A program made the translations under genes and the position numbers. A DNA stretch of 8,935 nucleotides from Rhodobacteraceae bacterium UBA2776 (GTDB taxonomy: Bacteria > Pseudomonadota > Alphaproteobacteria > Rhodobacterales > Rhodobacteraceae), in contig DEIK01000049.1 in assembly GCA_002352425.1 (NCBI GenBank), positions 1 through 8,935 on the forward strand, written 5' to 3'. Shown in pieces: positions 1-5,766 of this stretch. Each line of letters begins with the position of its first letter. Within the stretch, counting starts at the first letter, position 1. The notes beneath the pieces were generated by a model that made no database searches, was not told the DNA's origin, and saw only the letters and a list, made by a program, of their open reading frames with translations.

Positions 1-121
1 GAATCCACGGCCTGCGGACACAGACTTTGTGCGTGAGAAACCTTCAGGCGCGCTGTGCCGGCATTTGAGATGCGTAGATCATTTGCCTGCTGATCAGGCA
101 TCTTTTTGGTGAATTTCACCG
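1..121. other. Flank left of the IS end; no secure gene
   Basis: I cannot assign a gene here. On the minus strand a frame is open from a GTG at 119 to the window edge (begins VKFTKKMPDQQAND, with an ATG at residue 7). On the plus strand another frame is open from base 2 to a stop at 110-112. Neither has a recognisable domain or a convincing ribosome binding site, and the minus-strand GTG lies two bases from the IS boundary, so it may be the truncated remainder of a gene cut by the insertion. Either frame could be chance. Confidence 0.2.
84..107 (+). terminator. Possible intrinsic terminator
   Basis: TGCCTG (84-89) can pair with CAGGCA (95-100) across a five-base loop, and TCTTTTT follows at 101-107. 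The order of stem then T-run fits a rho-independent terminator reading rightward, for a gene lying mostly outside the window. The stem is only six base pairs, so the call is weak. Confidence 0.3.
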
Positions 122-219
122 TGGACCAGTCACGCTTTCGTTCCGTTCCAAGTGCGCGTTTAAGCCACCCTTCGTTCGAATGCGACAGGGCTTTTCCAGC
201 CAAAGGCTGAATGTCGGCG
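122..219 (-). mobile_element. IS3-family right-end remnant (transposase tail, minus strand)
   Basis: Read on the minus strand from 219 to 160, the sequence encodes RRHSAFGWKSPVAFERRVA and a TAA stop. This is the well-known C-terminus of IS3-family OrfB transposases (consensus RRRHSALGWKSPVAFE). The non-coding tail then runs to the terminal bases 5'-TGGACCAGTC at 122, with the TG start expected of an IS3-family inverted repeat. An inverted copy lies at 4328-4422, differing by about six substitutions and a five-base tandem duplication (GTTCC twice) here at about 139-149. Everything upstream of the last 19 codons is gone, so this is a dead end fragment. Confidence 0.8.
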
Positions 220-302
220 GCAAAAGCCCCTTGGCATACGAACGAAGGGTGGCATAAATGAGTTGAGGGACCGGAACGCAAGCGTGACATGACCAGGTCG
301 CA
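219..302 (+). mobile_element. Second IS3-family right-end remnant (plus strand)
   Basis: Read on the plus strand from 219, the sequence encodes GKSPLAYERRVA and a TAA stop at 255-257, again the C-terminus of an IS3-family OrfB. The tail runs to about 302, where the reverse complement reads TGCGACCTGGTC. It is related to, but not the same as, the fragment at 122-219: its last residues are PLAYERRVA instead of PVAFERRVA, and the terminal repeat differs. The two fragments meet tail against tail at about 217-221. Their shared sequence makes a large imperfect palindrome: 164-178 pairs perfectly with 239-253, and 129-145 pairs with 272-288 with one mismatch. Confidence 0.7.
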
Positions 303-663
303 GTTTCACGCCTGTCCCAATATCAATTGATCTACAGACACGCTAACATAAATGCCAGCGGTGCCGACAGGGTAAACCGACCATATACCGTCATAGGTCA
401 AAATCCAACGCGCGGCAGGTTTGGGCCTGTAAAACATGTAGGTTGGCATTGGTTGGTTATGAAAACGCATCGAATAACTGGCCAGCGGTGATGCAAATCG
501 TCAGAACGCAGCGCATTCTTTAGCCCGCAACATGCCTGCGGTGACGGCAAACGCCCTCACCCCATCGGCGCTCTTTACGCTTCACCAAACCAACGCTACC
601 AATATGTAACGCGATACGCTGCGAGCTACAAAACGGCTCCTCACCGATAAGGATACAACTAAA
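303..663. other. Gene-free spacer before the broken dehydrogenase start
   Basis: I see no supported gene, RNA or IS end in this stretch. It probably holds the promoter of the former operon, because an AAGGA ribosome binding site sits at about 654-658, just before the ATG at 664. No convincing -35/-10 pair stands out. Confidence 0.4.
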
Positions 664-698
664 ATGATAGGGCTAATTGGATGCGGTGCGATGGCGCG
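664..698 (+). pseudogene. Start of a dehydrogenase-like gene, cut off after about 11 codons
   Basis: The ATG at 664 has an upstream AAGGA and opens with MIGLIGCGAMAR, a typical first beta strand and Gly-rich nucleotide-binding turn (GxGxxx) of a Rossmann-fold dehydrogenase. It resembles the start of L-aspartate dehydrogenases, but the stretch is too short to name the enzyme. After about residue 10 the similarity stops and the next bases belong, in another frame, to an aldehyde dehydrogenase. The frame itself ends at a TGA at 775-777. I infer a deletion that joined the start of one gene to the 3' part of another, probably through the shared GCGATGGCG-like bases around 688-698. No functional product is expected. 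Confidence 0.5.
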
Positions 699-1119
699 CA
701 GGTGCGCACCCGTTCAGAGCGCCCAGCCACAGGATACTTTGTGCCACCAACCGTTTTGGCTGGCTTGACCAGTGCCGCCACCGTGGCCCAGACCGAAATC
801 GTTGGTCCCGTCGTCACCGCCCTTTGAAGATGAAGAGCAGGCCATAACACTTGCAAATAATACAAATTTTGGCCTTGTCGGCGCTGTTTGGACCGCTGAT
901 TTGAGGCGGGCGCATCGCATGTCCACGGCTGTGCGCGCCGGCACATTCTGGATCAACAGCTACAAAGCGATCCATGTCTCATCGCCCTTTGGTGGCTCGT
1001 TCAACTCCGGATTTGGCCGCTCCAGCGGCACCGATGCCCTGATGGAATATACCGCCCCCAAAAGCGTGCGGCTCGACAGTGGCGTTACGCCAAAGATTGC
1101 GTTCGGCTATGTCTCCTAA
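693..1119 (+). pseudogene. Aldehyde dehydrogenase pseudogene (C-terminal part, frameshifted)
   Basis: The frame starting at 693 reads GAQVRTRSERPATGYFVPPT and on through EIVGPVV, the segment of NAD(P)-dependent aldehyde dehydrogenases that follows the catalytic cysteine (family consensus GYFVPPTVL..EEIFGPVV). It hits a TGA at 829-831. Shifting frame at about 825-830 restores PFEDEEQAITLANNTNFGL, then GTFWINSYKAIHVSSPFGG and the usual C-terminal end, with TAA at 1117-1119. Both the cofactor-binding half and the catalytic Cys and Glu are missing, and the frameshift looks like loss of a few bases in the codons for ALPF. About 140 of roughly 490 residues remain, so it cannot be active. Its stop still overlaps the start of the next gene, as in the original operon. 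Confidence 0.85.
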
Positions 1120-1852
1120 CACGGATTTCACACCCCAAGTCGAGGCCTTCTTGGCGCAGAATAAACAGGCCGCACGTCTGATCGGGATCGAAAGGACCAC
1201 ATTTGACGGCTTCGCAGATTTGGCCGCAACCGTGCTGTTCGCCGTGGCAAGGCTAGATCCCGTGCTGACCCAAAACATCTATGAAGACACACCAGATATG
1301 GCCGAGATCAGCATCCACGACATCACCGAAACCGCGCGGCGTAATTTTGAGCCAGGCCGCGGCGGCGCAACCTTGCTTTTTGCGCGGGGTGTGCAGGCGA
1401 TTATAGCGCATCGCGTTGCGCATGCCTTGTGGCAACACGGCGACCAAATGCTGGCGCTTGCCGTCAAATCCGTCGCGGGCCGCGCTTTTGCGACCGACAT
1501 TCACCCTGCCGCCAAAATCGGGACTGGCCTGTGGTTGGATCACGGGCTTGGCTTTGTGGTTGGCGAAACCTGCGTGATCGGCAATGACGTGTCGATCTGG
1601 CACAATGTGACCTTGGGCAGCACCCTGAATGACGACAGCGCACAACGGCACCCAACCCTGCAAGACGGGGTGGTGGTTGGAGCGGGTGCAACCATTTTGG
1701 GCAATGTCACCATCGGCTCCAATGCCAATATCGCGGCCGGTGCAATCGTCGTCCAGGATGTGGCCGCCGACACCTTGGTCGTCGGGTCAAAATCGCGCGA
1801 AATCGGCCCCGCACAGATAACCTTTGCCGCCAAAACGAATCCCGACAAATGA
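1109..1852 (+). CDS. Serine O-acetyltransferase-like protein (CysE family)
   Basis: This 247-residue protein has the architecture of serine acetyltransferase: an alpha-helical N-terminal half (to about residue 125) and a left-handed beta helix of hexapeptide repeats (about 128-228). The family signature is clear: DIHPAAKIG (Asp130), LDHGLGFVVGET (His145), WHNVTLG (165-170) and RHP (His181). Asp130 and His145 are 15 residues apart, as in the catalytic pair of E. coli CysE, so the active site looks whole. It would acetylate L-serine from acetyl-CoA to O-acetylserine for cysteine synthesis, in the cytoplasm; a related acceptor is possible. I chose the ATG at 1109, which overlaps the aldehyde dehydrogenase stop by 11 bases, over a GTG at 1079. 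It overlaps the next gene by ATGA. The intact gene sits between broken neighbours, so its expression may be impaired. It may also be a second, operon-specific copy alongside a housekeeping cysE elsewhere. Confidence 0.85.
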   Translation: MSPNTDFTPQVEAFLAQNKQAARLIGIERTTFDGFADLAATVLFAVARLDPVLTQNIYEDTPDMAEISIHDITETARRNFEPGRGGATLLFARGVQAIIAHRVAHALWQHGDQMLALAVKSVAGRAFATDIHPAAKIGTGLWLDHGLGFVVGETCVIGNDVSIWHNVTLGSTLNDDSAQRHPTLQDGVVVGAGATILGNVTIGSNANIAAGAIVVQDVAADTLVVGSKSREIGPAQITFAAKTNPDK

Positions 1853-2043
1853 ATGCGCCCTTTGGCATAGATCACCCGCTTTTTGCGGCTCACGACATTG
1901 AGGGTTTTCGCCAAAGATTGATTGCGCTTGGGTTTAACATGACCGCCATCGGCAAACACCCTTGGGGCACAAGCACCAGTCTGGCAATGTTCAACGGCTG
2001 CCTTTTAGAGATCATGGGCATCGGCGGGATACACCTGCTATGA
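1849..2043 (+). pseudogene. VOC/glyoxalase-like protein, truncated
   Basis: The ATG overlaps the serine acetyltransferase stop (ATGA), which indicates one operon. The 64-residue product contains GIDHPLFAAHDIEGFRQRL and then GKHPWGTSTSLAMF and GCLLEIMGI. This is the opening beta-alpha-beta module of a VOC-superfamily protein of the Glyoxalase-3-like kind, with the metal-site type His (His9) and the fold's terminal Glu. After GCLLEIMGI the family resemblance stops and the frame ends at 2041-2043. Full members are usually well over 200 residues, so most of the protein is gone. I treat it as a pseudogene, not a short functional protein. Confidence 0.65.
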
Positions 2044-2134
2044 AACTGAAAATGGCCGCGTAATTCTACAAGCAGACCCCATTAAAAAGGGGGGGACCAT
2101 TATCAACCGGGACAATCCACAACGTCAGGCTTAA
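2024..2134 (+). pseudogene. C-terminal fragment of an unidentified protein
   Basis: Directly after the break in the VOC gene, a different frame is open from about 2024 to a TAA at 2132-2134. It reads AGYTCYETENGRVILQADP and then PIKKGGTIINRDNPQRQA. The composition and lack of stops look like genuine protein, probably the tail of a gene whose upstream part was deleted. I do not recognise the family. It could be the end of the VOC protein itself after an internal deletion with frame change, or the end of the next gene in the operon. There is no start codon or ribosome binding site for it. Confidence 0.45.
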
Positions 2135-2324
2135 ACCATGTGTTTGGTGGCGATCGCTAGAACCACGTCTACAATCCCACACAGGCACTTGCTCCAACTT
2201 TCCCTGTTAGGTAGGCCCTCTTAGCCCACAAAACCGGCCCAAAAACCTCATATGGGACAAACTCGTCCCAAATAGCCAAAGCCCCACGGGGTCACCAAGG
2301 TCAACAGCGGTGCAATCACCGGTA
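2135..2324. other. Spacer between the decayed operon and guaB
   Basis: I see no gene here. A short ATG frame from 2138 (28 codons, MCLVAIARTT) has no ribosome binding site or recognisable content. The only structure is the hairpin at 2253-2270. Confidence 0.4.
2240..2270 (-). terminator. Candidate guaB terminator hairpin
   Basis: TGGGAC (2253-2258) and GTCCCA (2265-2270) form a six-base-pair stem with a six-base loop. In the direction of guaB transcription a TTTTT run follows about eight bases after the stem (2241-2245). It lies about 55 bases past the guaB stop. The T-run is offset from the stem, so termination by this structure is plausible but not secure. Confidence 0.35.
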
Positions 2325-3779
2325 TTAAGACATCCGGTAATTCGGACTTTCACGGGTGATTTGCACGTCATGCACATGGCTCTCTTTCAGTCCTGCGCCG
2401 GTGATGCGGACAAACTCGGAATTGGCGCGCATATCATCGACCGTAGCGGCCCCCGTGTAGCCCATCGCAGCCCTTAAGCCCCCAACCAACTGGTGGATCA
2501 CCGCATTGGCCGAGCCTTTATACGGCACCTGCCCCTCGATCCCCTCAGGAACCAGTTTGTCACTGGCCGCATCCTTTTGGAAATACCGATCAGCCGAGCC
2601 GCGCGCCATGGCGCCAAGGCTGCCCATACCACGGTAACTTTTGAAGCTACGGCCTTGATATAGGATGACTTCTCCGGGGCTCTCATCGGTGCCCGCCACC
2701 ATACTGCCGACCATGGCACAGTTCGCCCCCGCCGCAATCGCCTTGGCAAAATCGCCGGAATACTTAATGCCACCATCAGCGATAATCGGCGTACCGCTCT
2801 CGGCCGCGCCTTTGGCGGAATCCATGATTGCTGTCAGCTGGGGAACACCCACGCCGGCCACAATCCGCGTGGTACAAATCGATCCTGGACCAATGCCAAC
2901 CTTAACGGCATCCGCCCCCGCACCGATCAACGCCTTGGTGGCCTCGGCTGTCGCCACGTTGCCGGCAACGATCTGAACATCACCAAACGCCTTTTTGGCC
3001 CGTTCAACCGCCACAGCCACCCCCTCGGAATGGCCATGCGCTGTGTCAATCACGATCATATCAATTCCCGCATCCGCCAAGGCCGCTGAGCGCTCAAATC
3101 CAGCGTCGCCAACCGTGCTGGCCGCCGCCACGCGAAGCCGTCCCAGATCGTCCTTGCAGGCCGAAGGGTTCAACACCGCCTGTTCCAGATCTTTCAATGT
3201 CATCAAGCCCGTTAGCTTGCCAGCGCCATCCGTGATCAGCAGCTTTTCAATGCGCCGCGCCTGCATCAGGCTTTTGGCCTCATTTAGATCGGCTGGCTCA
3301 TGCAACAGCGCCAGATTGTCTGACGACATCATCGCCGCTACCGGCGTTTTGTCATCCGTCGCAAAGCGCATGTCGCGGTTGGTCACAATCCCCACGACCC
3401 GGCCAGTGCCGTCCACCACAGGGAATCCCGTAACGCGATAGCGTTCTTGCAGTAATTTGGCATCCGCCAAGGTCTGATCTGCCGTCAACGTGATCGGATT
3501 ATAAACCACTCCGCTTTCAAACCGCTTTACACGGCGCACCTGCGCGGCCTGTTCCTCAACATCCAGATTGCGGTGGATAACCCCCATCCCGCCGACCTGT
3601 GCCATAGCAATCGCCATTTTTGCCTCGGTCACTGTGTCCATTGCTGAACTCAGCAACGGGATATTCAGACGGATCGCATTGGTGACTTGGGTTGATGTGT
3701 CCGCCGTTGAGGGCAGCACGCTAGAGGCGGCTGGAACCAGTAGAACATCATCAAACGAAAGGGCCTCACGAATCTCCAT
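2325..3779 (-). CDS. guaB: Inosine-5'-monophosphate dehydrogenase
   Basis: IMP dehydrogenase oxidises IMP to XMP with NAD+, the committed step of GMP synthesis in the cytoplasm; it works as a tetramer. The 484-residue length is normal for bacterial GuaB. The N-terminal part of the TIM barrel (FDDVLLVPAASSVLPS, LLSSAMDTV) is followed by a CBS pair (about 92-203) that splits the barrel and then by the catalytic half. Visible motifs are GIGPGSICTTR with the nucleophile Cys302, ADGGIKYSG (Asp335), YRGMGS (382-387) and the flap DRYF (Arg398-Tyr399). No key residue is missing. The ATG at 3779 has a strong AAGGAG ribosome binding site eight bases upstream. It appears to be transcribed alone, since its minus-strand upstream neighbour region holds only IS remains. 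It is the one clearly essential gene in the window. Confidence 0.98.
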   Translation of the reverse strand: MEIREALSFDDVLLVPAASSVLPSTADTSTQVTNAIRLNIPLLSSAMDTVTEAKMAIAMAQVGGMGVIHRNLDVEEQAAQVRRVKRFESGVVYNPITLTADQTLADAKLLQERYRVTGFPVVDGTGRVVGIVTNRDMRFATDDKTPVAAMMSSDNLALLHEPADLNEAKSLMQARRIEKLLITDGAGKLTGLMTLKDLEQAVLNPSACKDDLGRLRVAAASTVGDAGFERSAALADAGIDMIVIDTAHGHSEGVAVAVERAKKAFGDVQIVAGNVATAEATKALIGAGADAVKVGIGPGSICTTRIVAGVGVPQLTAIMDSAKGAAESGTPIIADGGIKYSGDFAKAIAAGANCAMVGSMVAGTDESPGEVILYQGRSFKSYRGMGSLGAMARGSADRYFQKDAASDKLVPEGIEGQVPYKGSANAVIHQLVGGLRAAMGYTGAATVDDMRANSEFVRITGAGLKESHVHDVQITRESPNYRMS

Positions 3780-3785
3780 GGGCGG

Positions 3786-3792
3786 TCTCCTT
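3786..3792 (-). promoter_or_regulatory. guaB ribosome binding site
   Basis: The minus strand reads AAGGAGA directly upstream of the ATG at 3779, with spacing suited to initiation. This fixes the guaB start. I could not identify a convincing -35/-10 promoter in the 200 bases upstream. Confidence 0.75.
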
Positions 3793-3896
3793 GGAAAGCT
3801 TCATTTGACGCGTCCCTATTTCACGGATTGAGAGAAAGGGAAAGGGCAGATCGCTGCCAACACAGTGTTTCACGCCATATTTCGTAAAAATCACCG

Positions 3897-3936
3897 CCCC
3901 CTTCTTCTTTTTGCCCAAAATAGCTCTGCCGGAGGC
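3897..3936 (-). repeat. Roseobacter-type intergenic motif (CCTCCGGC...GGGCAAAAAGAAG)
   Basis: On the minus strand this reads GCCTCCGGCAGAGC followed by TATTTTGGGCAAAAAGAAG. From memory, sequences of the form CCTCCGGCGGGAGTATTT followed by a G/A-rich stretch recur between genes in Rhodobacteraceae genomes, usually just after a stop codon. Here it lies upstream of guaB on the same strand, where no gene ending is now visible. That suggests that the gene which once ended here has been lost. The family assignment is recall, not a search. Confidence 0.4.
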
Positions 3937-4027
3937 ACAGTGCGCAGCGCCCTAAAAAACAAGCATGCGCAGCATTCCTTTTTTCTACCATTCACTTTAA
4001 CCCGCGCCCCTAGACGACGCACGACTT

Positions 4028-4422
4028 CTGATCCCGCTTGAACAATTGATAAAGCGCTTCCCCCACACGGATCGCGGCAGCCAATACTGTTCTCACGATT
4101 ATCAAAAGATTCTGCGCCAACACCGCTTCAAAGTATCCCCCCTCTCGTACCTGTAAACAGACACTGCCGGGCAGTGGATGAGCGGCAAGGGAAATTGCCA
4201 TGATAATACGGCTGTTGAGACGTTCCTCAAGACGATCAAGGCAGAGCCGATCTGGCGCCGGTCATGGGAAACACGACGGCAGGTTGAGATGGCGATCTTT
4301 GAGTACATTACGGGTTCTATAGCCCACGCCGCCGACATTCAGCCTTAGGTTGTAAAAACCCTGTCGCATTCGAATGAAGGGTGGCTTAAACGCGCACTTG
4401 GAACGAAAGCATGACTGGTCCA
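4028..4422 (+). mobile_element. IS3-family transposase remnant with right end
   Basis: The plus strand encodes the last third of an IS3-family OrfB (DDE transposase): HTDRGSQYCSHDYQKILRQH from 4064, MSGKGNCHDNTAVETF from 4178, then AELIWRRSWETRRQ-like sequence (here AEP), and YSPRRRHSALG to the end near 4374. It is dead in several ways. It lacks the 5' part including the first catalytic Asp. A stop (TAA 4154-4156) lies within an apparent 39-base insertion between the second Asp (4070) and the Glu (4217). One base is missing at about 4316, and a TGA at 4374-4376 replaces the Arg codon of FERRVA. The right end reads GACTGGTCCA at 4422, the inverse of the end at 122. The left boundary is uncertain; upstream of 4064 the frame stays open, but I cannot match it. 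Confidence 0.8.
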
Positions 4423-4543
4423 AATTACCTTCATTGTGCTACCTATACGCGACCTGCAAACAGGAGTGCCGAGCGAGTCTTGCCGTACATCATTGGAATG
4501 ATTGGTGCAGCTTGACAGACAAACTTCAAACTTCGGATGCTCT

Positions 4544-4564
4544 AGGTGTTTTTGCAAAACACCT
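4544..4564. terminator. Perfect hairpin AGGTGTTTT/AAAACACCT
   Basis: AGGTGTTTT (4544-4552) and AAAACACCT (4556-4564) are perfect inverted arms of nine bases around a TGC loop. No T-run follows on either strand, so it is not a textbook intrinsic terminator. It lies about 50 bases past the 3' end of the tRNA fragment and may have ended tRNA transcription in the ancestral locus. Confidence 0.35.
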
Positions 4565-4594
4565 GCCGCCTGCCACTACAATTTTGAGCTGGTA

Positions 4595-4614
4595 GGCCTT
4601 TCAAAGAAAAGGCC
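4595..4614. terminator. Hairpin directly 3' of the tRNA-Arg fragment
   Basis: GGCCTTT (4595-4601) and AAAGGCC (4608-4614) form a perfect seven-base-pair stem with a six-base loop, two bases past the CCA end of the tRNA fragment. Such a structure fits the native 3' flank of a tRNA gene (processing or termination). This supports the view that the chromosome lies to the left and the element to the right. Confidence 0.45.
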
Positions 4615-4616
4615 AG

Positions 4617-4661
4617 TGGTGCACCCGTCGCGATTCGAACGCGAGACCTCTGCCTTCGGAG
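4617..4661 (-). other. tRNA-Arg(CCG) 3' fragment: integration attachment site
   Basis: On the minus strand these 45 bases are an exact tRNA 3' portion: anticodon loop CTCCGAA (anticodon CCG), 3' anticodon stem GGCAG, variable loop AGGTC, T-stem and loop TCGCG-TTCGAAT-CGCGA, acceptor strand CGGGTGC, discriminator A and encoded CCA. The 5' half is absent: bases upstream (GCTAAT) do not supply the CTGCC needed for the anticodon stem and belong to the integrase stop region. The fragment therefore cannot make a tRNA. It is the duplicated 3' segment left at one junction when an element recombines in the anticodon loop. By the geometry, the element extends to the right, and the intact tRNA gene should lie at its far end, outside this window. 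Confidence 0.88.
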
Positions 4662-4662
4662 A

Positions 4663-5766
4663 TTAGCTTTCTGGTTCATCATTTTCTTTTCCTTTCAATG
4701 AATTAGTTGTGGATTCAGATTCAGCTTGTACGCGCCCTGTACGAAGAGCCTCTTGGGCTTTCTTCTGAGATTCCTCTGGATGGGCATAAGTTTTGAGCAG
4801 CATCGTCGGATCAGACCAGCGCCCAGCCTTGGCGACCGTCACGGGATCCAGCTTTTGGCGGATCATCAGCTCGGTGCCAAATCCATGCCGGCCGGCAGCA
4901 TGTGGCAGGATAACTTCAATCTTAGCGTCCCGACATACACGCTTCCAAGTTTTATAGACGCTGCCACGCCCGAGATAACCAAATAGACGATCCGATTTGA
5001 TCTTTTTGCCATTGGCGCGGTTTGTATATCGTGGCTCCAGCTTTGTTAGTTCCGCCACAAGCTCTGCCGAAAGAGAAACCCACTGGGCCTTGATGCCTTT
5101 TGCTTCTGGCATCCAAAGTTGGTTATTGGCGGCATCTAAGCCGTCAACTGTTACTGTCGTTGCTTGGCTAATCCGGGCCCCTGTTTCAAACATGAATTGC
5201 GCGAGGAGACCGAGATGAAGAGGCGCAACGGCTTTGAAGTCCATGATCCAAGGCCATGAGCCAGGTACAATTTCATTCCTGCTGGTTTTGCCTCGAAAAC
5301 CATCTTGTTCTAGCCTTTCGCTTTCTGAATACGACGTAATCTTGATCGGAGGACATAGTCCCATATCATGTGCATTGTTTATTACGGCGCGGATTGGCGA
5401 AACAATTCTCTTTTGCCATGTGTCTGTTGAATTGTTTGGCTGAAGCTTTCGGCCAAGACCACGCACAAATACAGGGGAAATGCGTTTCAATTCCATATGG
5501 CCAATTTCCTGCACTATTGGAAGAAGGGCTTTGGCGAATTCAGGTTTTGCCCGATATTCCAGCACGGCTTGCGAAAACGTAAATGAAACATCTTCACCAG
5601 CATAGAACCTTCTTAACTCCTCCTGCCGGAAATAGTTCAGTGCTGCTAAAGCGCTTGTCTGCGCAGTTTTTCCAGTGCTTTGTCGGTAGTATTTACTGCT
5701 TGGTAGTTCGTCGATGCGCCCTTTGAAATAGTAGGTTTTGCCGCGTTTGTAGAGTTCAAGTGGCAT
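4663..5766 (-). CDS. Tyrosine-type site-specific integrase
   Basis: This 367-residue protein is a phage-type integrase that recombines the element with tRNA-Arg. It has a DNA-binding N-terminal region (about 1-150) and a catalytic domain with the expected residues: Arg198 (FETGARIS), the His289/Arg293/His294 box (PHAAGRHGFGTE), Trp317 (GRWSDP) and the nucleophile Tyr327 (LKTYAHPEES). The HxxxRH spacing of the box is a variant I know from alphaproteobacterial integrases. The C-terminal tail after 340 is hydrophilic. The ATG at 5766 follows GGAGGG with a short spacer, supporting this start. The stop (4663-4665) lies one base from the tRNA fragment, the usual place for such an integrase. The first 40 codons overlap the end of the upstream excisionase-like gene in another frame. 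It looks intact. Confidence 0.95.
   Translation of the reverse strand: MPLELYKRGKTYYFKGRIDELPSSKYYRQSTGKTAQTSALAALNYFRQEELRRFYAGEDVSFTFSQAVLEYRAKPEFAKALLPIVQEIGHMELKRISPVFVRGLGRKLQPNNSTDTWQKRIVSPIRAVINNAHDMGLCPPIKITSYSESERLEQDGFRGKTSRNEIVPGSWPWIMDFKAVAPLHLGLLAQFMFETGARISQATTVTVDGLDAANNQLWMPEAKGIKAQWVSLSAELVAELTKLEPRYTNRANGKKIKSDRLFGYLGRGSVYKTWKRVCRDAKIEVILPHAAGRHGFGTELMIRQKLDPVTVAKAGRWSDPTMLLKTYAHPEESQKKAQEALRTGRVQAESESTTNSLKGKENDEPES

Larger units (their letters stand above)
4423..4616. other. Spacer between the IS remnant and the attachment site
   Basis: There is no recognisable gene. A 73-codon plus-strand frame starting at 4374 runs out of the IS remnant through here and has no domain or ribosome binding site. 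Two hairpins lie at 4544-4564 and 4595-4614. This is the chromosomal side of the tRNA-Arg attachment site. Confidence 0.4.

Noticed and set aside
122..302. Reading the palindrome as a CRISPR-like or terminator structure
   Set aside because: There are no regularly spaced direct repeats, and both arms are explained by transposase C-terminal codons and IS ends. No CRISPR array is seen anywhere in the window.
1253..1959. Minus-strand open frames opposite the serine acetyltransferase
   Set aside because: They are antisense to a gene with clear catalytic motifs and have no family resemblance themselves.
2665..3441. Two plus-strand open frames opposite guaB
   Set aside because: They lie wholly inside the well-supported guaB gene and show shadow composition (Ala, Ser, Pro, Thr-rich, no domains).
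4102..4338. 78-codon minus-strand open frame
   Set aside because: The plus strand of the same stretch encodes IS3 OrfB motifs (GKGNCHDN, AVETF, RRSWETRRQ), so the minus-strand frame is a shadow.
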